Numbered from the stretch's first letter, positions 29,701 to 42,599 are shown. The stretch: 64,000 nt of DNA from Allolobophora icterica (GCA_963556255.1 OY744615.1:23442191-23506190); one strand, 5' to 3'. Translations and numbers: made by a program. The notes: generated by a model from the letters alone, not told the origin.

Positions 29701-31240
29701 TTTACTCTCTAAGTCATCGTAATAAAGTCCCAATTATCACATTTCACTACTGCACTTCAGAAACACAGGACAACTTAAACTTTTCTGTAGCGGCTCAAGA
29801 ACCTCTCCAGGCCAGATGTTATAAGGCCAACCAAGGTTACCTAATTTGTCCTTGAAGCCAGGCCTTAAGGTTTAACATCGTTATCAGAAGGAGACATTTG
29901 TTCAGCCAAAGAATGTAGGCATGGACTTTACTGATGAGCTTCCAAAGGAAGCAAATTCTCACAACTAGAAGCCAAATAATTTGTACAGCAGAGAAGCACC
30001 AGCATTGGTGTAAGTCAAGAGTGATTGCCAATATCTCGCTAACGCAGTTCATACGAAAGATTCACGTGGAAAAATGCCTACAAAAACACCCCATGACTGG
30101 AAATCCCCGTAGGGAAATGCCAGAATGCCCAAGAACAAATGTCAAAGTCAAGTTGTAGATTCCAACCATGAAAATTCACATAATTTCCAGGCCAAGACTT
30201 TGCATTACATTACTCATTTCCAAAAAATACACTCTCACTGAAACAGCTGTTAGAATATTGTACAAATTTGGTTAAAATCAAAATAAATTACGATATTTAA
30301 ATTCCTAGGACCAGATAACTAGTCACTAAAGATGCACTTATTTTAAAACCACCTGCTAGTTATGAATGAGACTTCAAGCCAAACCACTAGCATCATAGGT
30401 CCTGTGACTTATCTACTCATTTGAAAGATCTGCAATGTACTGTATACATGTAAGCAATTTACAACTCAATTTCTTGAGAAATACTATAAAGCAGAAAAAT
30501 TGAAGCCACTACATTAAGTTGCCTTCTGCTTTAGAATTCCTTGCCATACATAGCTCAGCCAAGCTATTACTGCCTTGTCCTATCACCAACCCTCAATTTA
30601 TTCAATCCTCGAAAGACTGCAACCAATGCAAAATCAGACCACAAAACCTGCTTCAATTAGAAAGTGTGCACTTCGTTAAGCAGCCAACGTTGTTCATTCT
30701 TGGGTTAACCAAAATGTGATTTTTGATTTTCAAGCAACGTTTCGATTCTGCCTCCCAGACTCTAGGATATACTGAGGCTTCATTGGAGGGTGCCACAGAA
30801 CAATGCTTACTTATACTAGAGTGATGCGTACATCATCATACAGGCACAACAGATGTCACTGATTGCATCAGACACCGGTAAAAGAAATTAAAATGCATAA
30901 AACGCAAAATCGTTGGCTAAGAACGACCAATTTTGGTTGGAGTTCAGTTTTAACAACAGCTACCCTTGTGGCACATATGATATTACTGAAATACTTCAGA
31001 TTAGATTGCTGGCATTCCGTCCTAGTACAGGACCAGAACATCAAATAAAGCCTCTTGACCATCCTACAAAGAATATTTACACAACAGGAACCCTTAATCA
31101 TCAAAGCAATGTCAAAAATTCATCAGCATAAGAAGATAGATACATTGCAAGTCAGAGAAAAATTCCAACCAGTGACAGGTCACAGCTTCAAAGAACAGGA
31201 TCGTTCTAAACACTTTTCGATTCAACAAAGAAACACCAAT
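26766..31240. other. Intergenic, mostly featureless
   Basis: No coding exon recognised on either strand. Contains a short AAT repeat near 29530, a G-run at 28915-28926 and a minus-strand tail relic TTTATATTGCATCGC near 28988. Confidence 0.5.
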
Positions 31241-31585
31241 GCCTGGTTCCACTGCAGAAATCACCCTGAAAAACTAGCTCTGTGGAGGAACAACGACTTA
31301 TAGTCATCTGGGTCAAACTTGGAACAATGAATTATGGATGATTAGGCTACTCGGTTCTACACTGCAACAATGAGATATGGAAAGCTGGTTCTAAAGTGGA
31401 ACAGTGTAGACGAATAATATGGACTACCAGTTCCGCTGTGGAACAGCAACATATACAGATCTAATTCCATAGTGGAACAACATAAGCGGTCACTCTACAG
31501 TGGAACCAAAACACTCATCCTCCCATACCAAAAACGACCTGTGATCTCTAAAATTTCATAGTGGAACAGCTGCAAAAAGTTCCAA
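31240..31585 (-). repeat. Array of GTTCCA/GTGGAAC motifs in FAM53 3' UTR
   Basis: About nine irregular units with core TTCYA-N-AGTGGAACA, at roughly 31241, 31279, 31315, 31354, 31389, 31431, 31465, 31494 and 31554. Spacing is mostly 29-42 bp. Several cores are small palindromes such as TTCCATAGTGGAA. The array starts about 150 bp past the FAM53 stop codon on the transcribed strand, so it is probably in the 3' UTR. Confidence 0.7.
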
Positions 31586-31730
31586 ACCACAGGCTTTGTG
31601 TGCAACTACCAGTGACTGGAAGATTAACCACATCGACGTGAAAAGAAAAGATCTGCCGACGAGAGACTGAGCCACGAGATCCTAGGGCGTTGATCTACGA
31701 CAACACAGATAACAAATTTGCTAATGATAT

Positions 31731-32054
31731 TCAGTTGTTCTCGATCAGATCGAGATCGAACTCTGATCCGAGGATTCGATCGCTGTTGTCCAGGGTGCGT
31801 TCGATGTTCTTCCAGTTCTCCTTCGATCGGTCGCTGTTGCATTCCGTGGCAGTGTTTCTTCGGCTGGTGAAATGGGTCGTGTCATCGTCACCTGCGTCTG
31901 CTGTGTCCGTTTCATCAGCGAGAAAGTGACGGTGAAGCGAGATGAACGGGCTTGCGGGAGACGCCCCACGCGTTTCGGTCGAGTCGAGCAGGGAGCAGGG
32001 ACTAGAACAGTCGACATTTGGTGTCTGGTTGACTGACGGGGAACAGGCATCGCT
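31731..32054 (-). CDS. FAM53: FAM53 exon 4 (C-terminus)
   Basis: 107 codons and TGA (31733-31731), with no in-frame ATG. Ser/Asp-rich, ending in the family's acidic-hydrophobic terminus FDLDLIENN. Acceptor TGATTTAG. Overlapping ORFs in other frames are shadows. Confidence 0.9.
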   Translation of the reverse strand, partial: SDACSPSVNQTPNVDCSSPCSLLDSTETRGASPASPFISLHRHFLADETDTADAGDDDTTHFTSRRNTATECNSDRSKENWKNIERTLDNSDRILGSEFDLDLIENN

Positions 32055-35000
32055 CTAAATCAATTCAGGACAAAAGCACAATCAATGCCTTTCTCTAATT
32101 ACAATGTTCACAAAAGTAATTCTGAATGCAGGTTTAGGATAACAAACTACAGCGTCTACATGCAAAAGCAAAGACAACTCAACTCACTGTTTAGATACAG
32201 ATTCATTCAAAACCCATAAAACTACCGTAAAGGCATTCTAGTCAATTATTTATTATACGCATTTTTAAGCAAGCACAAAAAACTTCAAACAACTTTTAGA
32301 CGGCAAGTTTCTGCAAAACACTGAAGAGATTGCATTAAATAAATCCCTTAAATGAAACACACAAGCCTTCAATTTCAATTAAATTCAACTTTATTGATCC
32401 GAATTCAATACAAAAGTACAGTAGGCACCAATCAGAATGCAAAAACATTCGGGATACAATAGGGAAAGCCCAAAAGGGACATAGGTCCCGCTTAATTAGG
32501 GCTGCCTATTTGTTACATAGTAATAAGATGGCACCAAAAAGAAAAAGAAAATGATGGGGACAAAACCAGGCCCTGAAAATACTGTCCTTGAGGTATAGTA
32601 TGAATGAAAAGTAAAGGACTAGTTGAAAATACAAGAAAATGCAAACAAACAAAACAAAAACAAAAAAACAAAAATGAAATCATTAAGAGCTCTAGTACAT
32701 TGTATGCACCTAAAAAAAGAATTACACAAATCCAAAAATATTTCAACATACTTTGAAGCGACCCTTGCTGCCTGTCTGTTGCGATATGGAACTCGAACAA
32801 AATTCACGCTCATAAGCCGTCTGCAAAATAATTTCAGAATGAACTTAACCACAAACCATTACAAAGAATCACGAAAATAACGCAAACTGGCTCCATTTGT
32901 CTGTTTTATTTGCAGCTGCTGCTACTGCATTTGGTGAACTCATACTAGGCACAGGGTGAAAAAAGACACTGTGCATGATTTAAAAAATCTGGGAAAGCCC
33001 AATGATAAAATATTGATTGGCATAATAATCTCACGTGGTATGTAAAATGATAGGTATTCAGTAGCGAATTCAATGTGTCCAGGGATGTTCCATCCATAGT
33101 AATTGTCCAGCTACAGAGAAGGAAAATTCACTAAGCCCCATAGAACACCATGACACAAGCAGTTGATTACTTGATGATGATTGCAGCCGACCTCTGTTTT
33201 GGTTGTCTACAACTTTAATGCAGAAATCAGAAATGTAGTCCAGGATAAGGCCATCTAGTGCCTTTTAAGTGATTAGGTTCAATCTGTAGGTGATCTGCTG
33301 AGGTTTACGCAACCAGCGCAGATCATCGCACAGCAGCTCAGTGACATGATAGATGGTGTTCAGCCATAGATGACATGGGCAGCACAGAGTTTAGCACTGA
33401 CTGCATCCACTCTAGCTAACAAGTGGCATATTCGCCAGCAGGCTCTTGCAGTAGTTAACTCGAGAGTCTATCAAAACTGTTGACCAAGGTGATGGCAGTC
33501 GAAGTATGAATGAATCTGCAGATGGTTTCAATACGATGCAGTTGGTAAGAACAACCTCATATGACCTGACTTGAATAAATTGACATGATCAAACAGTAGC
33601 TGAAGTGGACTCCAAGGCTGTGGATAGTGTCAGCTAATCAAACTTCTGCAACACTGAGGGCAAAGGTCCTGCTGTCAAGTGATTGGTGATGCCAGAATGC
33701 TCAGACTTTGATGGATTCAATCAGAGATGGTTATACACCATCCATATTGAATGTGCTCAGTACACATTAGAACTGTGTGTGTGTTAACTCAGCAATTGGT
33801 GATGTCAAAACAACTATAATGTTATTTGCAGTAAAGTCCCTCATCCTTTAACAGGCTTAATAAATTCTTTAGAATTTAAATATATAGAAGTATCATTCAA
33901 AAACTAAATGAAAAAATACAAAGAATGTTTACAGAGTCAGCAAAACTGATCCTTAGAAAAGATATACCCCAGCTGTAATATGTACTTTAAACATTTCCCT
34001 AAGGAGCAAATACCTAAGGCTGAAACAAAACTGTACTGAACTCCTTCAGTCTACAGAATAAAGTTATAATTCTTATTATTACTGTACTGCTGCAACTGTA
34101 AGTTTCTTTAAAAACTCTGTTACCCCAAAGATGGACAATTTCAACAAAGAAATGCAACAGGAATGGAAATGGTTACAATTCTAGATATCCGATTAGCAAG
34201 AATAAATAATCAGCATTGATGATCACCGTGAACATTTAATAAAACTATCACAGCCATTATTAATCGCAAGACATACCTCAATCATCTTAAAGAAGTCCAG
34301 TGTCGGTCGATCGTCATCTCTCCTTCGTTTTAGACCAGTTTTCCTTTCCGGAGTTCGAAGTGGACATTGCTTAGGTGCACATGACCTCGGACATGAAAGC
34401 GTTAAGTCACTGTTGCTTGATATTACCAATGATGGCGACCTAGATCCAATCAACGACGACCCAGATCTGCTCGACGATAGGTCCAATGACGGAACCGAGT
34501 CTTTACCCACGCTATCTGTTGGCTGCCGCACATCAGTGGAAAAGCAGAAGGCAGTTTCTGATCTCAGCCTTCCCGATGCCTTTCCAACGGAGTGGGCAAA
34601 TCCAGATCCATGGAACCCACCCCGCGGTGGGGCAGCCCCGACAAAATCTGTGGCGGGGTGACGGTAGAATCCTGAACAAGATCCTGAGATAGAGAAGGGA
34701 TTAGGAGAAAAGGAACTTGACTTTGTGACAGCACCACATGCAGCGCCTGCCGCAGTGACGGCTTGTTCCCTAGATGCATCGCGAGGGCCCACAGCCAGAC
34801 GGGGTCGGACTGCAACGGGGCGCAGGACAGCTGTGTTTAGCGTGGACTGTGAGTGCTGAATGTGACGCAATTCCAGTCCTGTGTCTGATTTTGTTCCCCC
34901 GGGGATAGAAAATGACCTGCGATGCTTCTTCACTGGAGGCATCTGCTCTGTCTGACTTGTGTACCAATCACAGTCTTTTGCAACGTCATCCTCGTTCCCT

Positions 35001-37167
35001 GCTGCACCAGCGCTTCGGATGTTGTTGTTCAGCTTGGACTCGTCGAATCCGCATAAAGTTGAATGCCCTGCTGTAGTATTTTCTGTAAAAAAATAAAAAC
35101 ATAAAAAGAGTAAATACACAACAGCCTTGAAACTGCTATATGCATGCATGGCATATACGCATGTACCAATATATCTGTGATGTATAAAGAGATGCTCATT
35201 TTCTTCATAAATGTCACCTAGTCAAGAGGAATCAAAGTCTTGATGTATTACACCTGTCAACAGGCACTTGTGGTCCAGGCACCAGTCCGAAGAGTGGCCA
35301 ACTCTATTTGACTCTGATGTTGCAGCTGGGCAGTGTTGCACTCACCCAAGTGTTTGCATCCAGGAAAGTAGGGACATTTCAACCATGAACTATAAATGCA
35401 AATAAATACTCATGCTCTTCTACTACAGGCAGTTCAAGTGTATTTTTAAACATATACTTCAGTCACTGTAAATTACCTTAAGGTTCCTTTTTGAGATCCT
35501 CGTGGGATTTATTCTTTCTGGACATTGCGTACATTTGCCTTTATTATTTCCAGTCACATTATACTACAATACACACAGAACTGTAAGACTTACCTTTGCC
35601 TTCTCCTTCCGTAGCCGGACAACCAGAGAACGCCACTCCCGACCTCCGCTCAGACTGAATAGGAAAAGGATCAAAATCATTAGCAAATTAATCCAGTCAG
35701 AGACTGCCTAACTAAACTACTTATCAATTCACAAAACGTCTGACTAATCAGTACAAAGGAATAACAGGCCAATTGTTTAACTTAACTTTGAAATATCTTA
35801 GTAAAACATAATCCAACATTAACAGCACAGAATTAATATCTTTATTACATTACATACGGCCATTGCATATCTTCATAAGTCCAGATGCCTACAGCATAAC
35901 ATCTCATGCTCCATATATGTAGGCTATACTTTTCTTACCACTGCTTATGACCATCATAAGCAATGGCAGCAGCCAAACAGTAATAATGTCCCGCTCCGAG
36001 AATACCACTAAAATTAGTTTCTAACAACATGTTTTAGTGCTAAAAAATCGAGTCATGGGAAAAATTATTCCATAGTTATTGTAATTATAACAGGACATTT
36101 ATATTGCACCATTTCAAGATAAACTAATCAAAGACTCTCTCTGCACTCTATGCTAACCAAATGATGCACATGTCATTAACTTCATCAGTTAGCAAACAAT
36201 GCTCAGAAAGCCTCGTTACAAATGTCACCTGTAGCAGGCTCACATATACACACAATGAGTCCAACTAATAGGTGCACATTCTACAGTTGACATATGACAC
36301 AGGGTTCTGAGGACCCAGCAAAGCTGCAGACATAAAATGACAATGGGTAAACCAGGGTAATAATGTATGTGGCATGCAATACAACTACAGTTGGACACAG
36401 TAGTACCGGGTAGATGGCAGAGGACATCATTCAAGCCACCAGCTCAAACTGTAATGGACAGCCATTCCACTGACGGTAGAATAGAGTAATTGCACATTTA
36501 TAAAGTGCCACTTTAAGACTTATCAGAGGCCGTCCTGACCTAACACAATGAAAGACCTAACACAATGAAAGACCTAACACAATGAAAGACCTAACACAAT
36601 GAAACCACCCTCACACAGAATGGTCTTCATGTGCCATCAGAAAAGAAGCAGAGAGGTCGAGGAGTTCACGTTGCAGGTTGTTAGGCAACTTATTCCAGGA
36701 GGATGGGCCAACCACAGCAGAACTTCTATGCAGGACCATGGAAGTTCAGGCCAGTGGAACAACCAAGTTGCCTTGCGTGGCAGAGCGGAGTAATCTGAGA
36801 CCAGGTACGGAACATACAGAGACACAAAGGTCCGTGAGATATGAAGGAACAAAGCCTGTTATACAATTACACAGGAGCATCAAGATCTTAAACTAATTGC
36901 GCTTTTGCATAGATAACCAGTAGCATACGTGTTTGCTGATGAGAAACAATTAAAAGTAAAGTAAGTAAGTATGTCCTTTATTAGACCACCTGCAAACGCA
37001 CTGTGGTAGACATATTGTGGTAGACATAAGACCTATTGTGACAATTAAGACCTAACTATACTATAAGATAAGACTGCAAAACTTGTTACCTCAGAACTTT
37101 TCCATCCATCTTCCAATTTCTGTTTACAAAGCTGTTCCGTAATACTGCTCACAGAGACCATTATCAT
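31731..37167 (-). CDS. FAM53: FAM53-family protein, complete 4-exon gene
   Basis: Exons 37167-37090, 35654-35594, 35082-34277, 32054-31731 join in phase: 1269 nt, 422 aa. FAM53 proteins are mostly disordered nuclear proteins; vertebrate members (FAM53B/Simplet) help beta-catenin enter the nucleus, so a similar role is inferred. Visible family marks: N-terminus with SITEQLCKQKLED, PPVKKHRRSFSIPGG near residue 80, Ser-rich blocks (SRSPSLVISS, CPRSC), a basic nuclear-localisation-like GLKRRRDDDRPTLDFFKM (~297-314), and the acidic end FDLDLIENN. ATG 37167 has an in-frame ATG at 37188 behind an in-frame TGA (37191-37189); I prefer 37167 or the ATG at 37161 by family fit. No TM or catalytic domain is seen. 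Confidence 0.9.
32380..32525 (-). repeat. LINE 3' UTR (family D), inverted
   Basis: Reverse of the 9690-9845 family: GCCCTAATTAAGCGGGACC then CCCTTTTGGGCTTTCCCTAT, ending AATAAAGTTGAATTTAATTG on the minus strand. It lies in FAM53 intron 3. Confidence 0.55.
32860..34200. other. FAM53 intron DNA, probable old repeats
   Basis: No exon recognised. 32988-33023 is identical over 36 bp to 42480-42515 inside a hAT element. 33190-33800 has repeat-like texture but no motif I can name. Confidence 0.35.
34277..35082 (-). CDS. FAM53: FAM53 exon 3 (main body)
   Basis: 269 codons spanning the PPVKKHRRSFSIPGG motif to RPTLDFFKMIE. Acceptor TTTTTACAG, donor GAG|GTATGT. Confidence 0.93.
35594..35654 (-). CDS. 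FAM53: FAM53 exon 2
   Basis: 61 bp, coding SERRSGVAFSGCPATEGEGK. Chosen by splice sites (CTATTCAG, AAAG|GTAAGT) and phase; the alternative frame does not join exon 3. Confidence 0.8.
36480..36900 (-). mobile_element. LINE 3' fragment, CR1/L2-like
   Basis: Frame-shifted minus translation contains ALPRKATW and a VGPSSWNKLP-like segment, the usual ORF2 end. The 3' side has TTTATAAAGTGCC (tail relic, minus strand) and four tandem GACCTAACACAATGAAA units (36537-36604). Confidence 0.6.
36960..37075 (-). repeat. LINE 3' tail with ACTT repeat
   Basis: AAGTAAGTAAGTATGTCCTTTATTAGACC parallels 45001-45060; both read on the minus strand as a LINE tail ending in ACTT repeats. Lies in FAM53 intron 1. Confidence 0.5.
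37090..37167 (-). CDS. FAM53: FAM53 exon 1 (start)
   Basis: 26 codons including SITEQLCKQKLEDGWKSSE, matching the ITEQLQKQ-type N-terminus of FAM53 proteins. Donor GAG|GTAACA. A possible 5' UTR acceptor TTTTCACAG lies about 50 bp upstream. Confidence 0.87.
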
Positions 37168-37191
37168 ACAAAACCCAGCGGCCCACATTCA

Positions 37192-40000
37192 TTGACCAGA
37201 TAGCCTCCAGCACTGTGAAAAAGGACACACAGTTCTAACTTCAGTACACCTTGAAGCAGCAAGCTCCAATACAGTGTAGGACTTATGAAAGGACATTTAT
37301 GTGATAATAACATAAAGTTACAACTTCAGCATGGTGATTTACACACCCAACACGTAACATGTTGGGTATGTAATCGAACAACTGCGGGTTAAAGCCTGTG
37401 GAGCAGACTCCATGTAACAACCCTGGAGTTGTTCATGTGTGCACCTGTCTTGAGCTTTCCGATCAGACTTACTGATCTTGCATGCACAGTAAGTGGGATA
37501 TATAAATGCATACAATTCATCAATGCAATTAAATGGTAGTAAATTTCTTCATCAGCTATACTCAAAAAGACGATTTAAGACTGGGTCCTTTCTGCAGAAG
37601 CAAGGCTTAATTGCACTATTTGTCTGGCAAAGTCAGAGAGGTACTCTATTGTCAAACGATGTAGAAATCAAGCTACAACAGCAAAAGATGCTTTGGCTAT
37701 ACCTCTATCAGTATCAATGTTTAAAGTCGGTATTGGTCTACAGTTTTTCAGTCAGTTTGGCTTGGTTTTTCAAGTATTGTGATACCTGTATCAGTTTTCT
37801 GTTGTAATGTATGCTTTATGCACTTTAACTTTAGAGTCTGACTATGCTGTTGTGCCCTATACACTTTACAGTTGTACAGTGCTGTTATTATAAAAAAATT
37901 GTATATTACAAATTAAAATTTTATGTTATGTGTTCAACAACATATGATATCAGTTCTTAAAATGTCTGTAGATCTGTACACAATACCTCATAAGGAATTA
38001 AAGCAATGTACCGAAATATTATATTTAACACTACAAACAATACAATATGGATGTCCAATACTTGTCTGTCAAGTTCTTAGTTTATTTATGTGGCTAAGTT
38101 TGCCACATAAACAAGAACTGCTCAACACGCTGAGCATGGAGCAATGAGCGTCTATCAGTACACACTAGCCAACACTTAGAAAACATGCTCATCAACCACA
38201 GATGTGGCTGGAATTCCCAAATATGACCTAGGCCACACTTGAAAATTTCAGTTGGTTGGTGGTCCACCATTGGAACAGATTACCATTTTCTGACCCAAGT
38301 GCATAATGCCACAACTTCCCCTACATGGTAGCCTAGATATACAACATTCACTCAAGTCTAGCATGCAGATGGACATCCCTATACTTTTCCAGTGAAGGTG
38401 CATATGCACATATTAAAAGTCAACATCTAACTTGTCAACTAGTTTAAAAATTTTAAAGAATGTACAGTAACTGAAAAATAAAATCAGAGGGAAGGTAATA
38501 CTTAGATATTTGCATTCTGTGTATACCAACTTCAGTTAGTCGGCTTCAGTTTTCTATATCTTTCAGTCTTCCGAATACCGACTTGGTATCTAGTTTTTCT
38601 GAATATCACGACATTGCTTCGATATCAGTTAAAACTACCCACCAATACCCTTGATATTTCTATTCAGCCACAAATTGTCGGTGTTTGATAAGTCACCATT
38701 TAAGCCACTATTCAGAGTTACAACTAACTCCAAAGCATTTACAGTTGAGCAAGGGAGCACATTAATGCATTAGTCTAACGTTTATGATGTTGAACTGGAG
38801 ATTTGAAGCTTAGGGTCAACTTTCCTGCCATGAAAGAAAGATAACTGAAAATGTCAGTTACACTAATAAACTTTAGTAAACTCTGCTGAAATTGACTCAA
38901 AATGTTACGCTGATAGAGGATCACGAGCTGAAAGAGAAAATTGGCCACCCATCCTCATATGTCAAGGCTGTTAAAGTCAGTCTTATTCAACATTTTAAAC
39001 CAAGTGAGTTTTTTGGTTGCCTTGTAGTTTACACACATAGCTACTTTACACTACTCTTTCACCATAAAATGAAACCAGACTACAAGGGAATTACTTTTAC
39101 ATACTTAACAACTGGTCCAATTCATACTCTCATAAATATTATATCCTTTCAACATGATTTCCTAACATTAAATTTTGCTTCAAACTTTTAACAAATAAAT
39201 TCCGAGACATGTTCACTTTAGACTCATGATCTTGTGTACAGCGTTTTCACGTAAATATCATAGTAAACTGTTAGAAAAATGTGCCAGTAGAAATCTGCTA
39301 AAATTCCAAACAGTTTAATAAAAACATCCAAAATTACCTGGTGCAAAAAAATCAAAATGGAACTTGTTCATTTATGCATACGCTTATTTGGCATTGAACC
39401 CCGCTAATTAATATCTATCCCATAAATAATTTTCAATTAATTCCCACATAAATACGAAGCACCATACTAAAACCAGCCAGGTCAGCTATAAGACAGAGAT
39501 AAACAGCATTGGGTGAGGTAACAATTTGAATAGGAAGCTACAACTACGATACCACAACAACTAAAGCACTAACCGTTACATCATTACAAACTAAACCCCG
39601 TTGATAACCCAAAACCCTCCATTTAAGCACACCCTGTGCAGCACTCCTGTTTTCCGCTTAAATATGCAGCCATTGACGATCAACACTGGGTAAAATATCA
39701 ACCTGCACAACGCTCTCAAGCCGCCTGGGTTAAGTACAAAGCCGTCAATGCTAAAAATAATTCATGGCCGGCATCATATTTACATCGACGGTCTGTCTAA
39801 AATGTCATCTATTTTTTCAAGATTACGCAACTTAAACGTGTATTTCTTAATGCTAAATGTAGAAAATAGATTTACGCTTGATATACCGCTGTGAAATTGC
39901 AGTCAGTCCGCGGATGGTCGCAATGTGACGGGTTTTTGCGGAACATTCTCTCCAACTCAGTCTCGTGCGAACACCGTCGAGGCTTTATCAGTAAGCTGGT
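37192..40000. other. Non-coding upstream of FAM53
   Basis: AT-rich, no exon or repeat family recognised on either strand. Confidence 0.4.
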
Positions 40001-40021
40001 TACGACATCCAGCGGACCTTC

Positions 40022-40029
40022 TATTTATA
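40022..40029 (-). promoter_or_regulatory. Candidate TATA box, possibly for FAM53
   Basis: Minus-strand TATAAATA about 2.85 kb upstream of the first coding exon, followed by GC-richer sequence and a possible donor CACAGCG|GTATAT near 39890. This would require a separate 5' UTR exon; speculative. Confidence 0.22.
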
Positions 40030-40589
40030 AGGAAAATGGAGTAGGCCAGATGAAGTCGCTAGATTGCGCAAACATCCAAGTTATGTACCGAAGTGCCGTT
40101 GCAAATTCATATAGCACCTACCTTGCGTTGATCAAATATACCAGTGACGGACCATTGGGACCAAGCAATGAAAACTGGGAATTTACCACACATCCATAAG
40201 GAGTGACCCATATAATTATGTTTCCAACATCTCGCGTTATGTTGACTCCCCTTGGACCAAGATTATAACGTAGGCTATTACAGAAACTGAAATTACACGT
40301 AGGCCCACTTAATAAATTGCTAATGCGTGATTAAACATGAACATCGTAGGTTTCTAAACCGCTATGCTCGGCATAAGCACCATCTTATTCACGACTGCTG
40401 CGTCACGTTAGAGGGGTTGTCCAGAGTTACCAAAAGAAAATCCATAGAAATCGTAGGCCTATTGTAAATCTTTCAGATTTCCTCACAAGTGGAATTCATA
40501 TAAATTATAGTTGCTTCTAAAAATTAATCCAAATCTGAATTGTTCCTCATAGGCCTATACGCACCTAGTCTTGGTCCCGACGTCTTGAT

Positions 40590-40795
40590 TTCAGTCTTGT
40601 TGTCCTCGAGACCAAGGTCTTGGTCTCGAGTGCACTCGAGTTCGTTTTTAAATGTCTTGGTCTTGGTCTTGAGGTTCAAGGTCTTGGTCTTGGTCTTGAG
40701 GTTCAAGGTCTTGGTCTTGGTCTTGGTCTTGAGGTTCAAAGTCTTGGTCTTGGTTTTCCAAGACCAAGACCAAGACTTTTGACAATATAAAGAGT
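40590..40795. repeat. GTCTTGGTCTTGAGGTTCAA minisatellite, array 1
   Basis: Tandem units mix a hexamer GGTCTT with the spacer GAGGTTCAA. The right edge is a palindrome (CTTGGTCTTGG then CCAAGACCAAG). Antisense reading gives KTKTLNL-type repeats that are not a real protein. Confidence 0.9.
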
Positions 40796-41277
40796 CATTT
40801 AACAAAAAACGCAAGGAGTTTAATAATTTATCCAATAATTAGGCTACTAATACAATTGCCTTAGTGTTTACACGGTGTGACTTCCGGTTATTTACCATGG
40901 AATGATTTCAAAACAGACTCACAATTTGTACATTTACATCCGGTACTTGAAAAGCTGCTCTGTTTGCCAGTGCATTCAGCACTATAGAACGTATTTTCAC
41001 ATGGCAGAATTTTTATGAGGACTCACAGGTCACGTCTTGGTCAGAAAATTCTGAGCGAATTGATTTTTATAAATGCAACAGGCATATGGAATAAGATATC
41101 GCCCGAAGGACTTCTGTAAATACGAATTCGGAATTCTCTGCAGTCTGCATTTGGAATTGTTTTGTTTGAATAAAATAAAAGATTCGTGTTTTAATTAAAA
41201 CAGCGAGTAGTTTGACTTGACAGTTTTTTTTAGTAAGGAATAGAAATCTGGATATGGTTGTGATTTTTGGGTATTGT

Positions 41278-41475
41278 TCTCGGTTTTGGTCTTGAGTTTC
41301 AAAGTCTTGGTCTTGGTCTTGGTCTTGAGGTTCAAGGTCTTGGTCTTGGTCTTGGTCTTGAGGTTCAAGGTCTTGGTCTTGGTCTTGGTCTCGAGGTTCA
41401 AGGTCTTGGTCTTGGTCTGGAGGTTCAAGGTCTTGGTCTTGGTCTTGGTCTTGAGGTTTAAGATCTTGACAACAA
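41278..41475. repeat. GTCTTGGTCTTGAGGTTCAA minisatellite, array 2
   Basis: About six units of the same sequence as array 1, 500 bp away; short relics also lie at 26190-26260 and near 48030-48090. Confidence 0.92.
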
Positions 41476-42398
41476 GACTGCTTGATTTCGAGAAGACATA
41501 ATTAGGCCTATATGCCATAGTCTTACCATGCCAGCATTTCCGCTGGTATTACATGGTATAGTAGTGCCCATAAGGCCGGACTCTGTTCGGGTCAAATATG
41601 GGAGTATAGGTTATGCATGGGCTCCATATGTGTGCATGTTAGTAATCTTAGTCCCAGGTATAAGTTCAAGTATTGTCAGTAAACCAGAGTTTCACAGAAA
41701 GCGTCTAATCTCACAAACCAAATTTTCTGACTCGCCCACACTCCACGCTAGAATCCTCGTCCTCCTCTTTGATTTGCCAGGACTAGCGCAACTTTCCAAG
41801 GCAACCTACAACAGCTGTAGCTAGCACAGGCTCTCTAGCGCGGCCTGGACCTGCTCACTTCGAGACACTGGCGCCCCAAGCAGCGACAAGAATAACTAAG
41901 GCTACCTAGATATCTCCAACGATGCATAGAGAGTAGCGCTGCGTCAACTTAGCAAGGGCCTCTCTTGTATATCAATGCTAGGCCTACGGACGCGTCATGA
42001 CGTAATAGGCCTAAACAATACGAGCGTGTTTAATTGTAGGTCCTATTGCGGTTTAGCTATTATCACCTTAGACTTTTGCGTCCACTTTTTTGGCGTACTA
42101 TATGGCGGCGCCGCTGAGCAGAATTAAAGCCTAATACAATTCATGTTTAGGCCTAATATAATTTCTACGCATTTATTCGTATTTACAAGTAGGATGCTTT
42201 TTCGTATGGCTACACGGGCAGCAATTTCTCAGTGACTTTTGTGACTCCGTCGTGTTAGTGCACATGACATTCGACAACCTCTGTTCGGTAAATACAACAT
42301 AGGTAGGCCTAAGCCGCCTAACTCTAGCATACTAGGCCTACAAGTTTTCTTGTTCACTGGCGCACGATACAAAGCGAATAACTAAACGCAGCTGTCAC

Positions 42399-42599
42399 CA
42401 GGGGCGTAACTTTGGTCTAACAAGTGGGGGTAGGCCTACCAATTTCTTACAAACACGAAGCAATGCGGAGACTGCGATATCTGGGAAAGCCCAATGATAA
42501 AATATTGATTGGCATTGTTTAAAAAGTGGGAGTACGGTACCCCAATCCAAAAAAGTGGGGGTACGAGTACCCCTCGTACCCCCACAAATTTCGCCTATG
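42399..42599. mobile_element. Small hAT-type MITE, 201 bp
   Basis: Imperfect inverted ends CAGGGGCGTAACTTTGG and ACAAATTTCGCCTATG; perfect 8-bp duplication GCTGTCAC (42391-42398, 42600-42607). Carries GTGGGGGTA blocks and the 36-mer shared with 32988-33023. Confidence 0.82.

Noticed and set aside
34413..34692. Plus-strand ORFs over FAM53 exon 3
   Set aside because: Antisense shadows; no family match.
39891..40199. 102-aa plus-strand ORF
   Set aside because: No domain or splice context, and it overlaps a region that may hold minus-strand promoter sequence.
40524..41518. KTKTLNL repeat proteins on the minus strand
   Set aside because: Frame is open only because the minisatellite unit is a multiple of three; stops occur outside the arrays.
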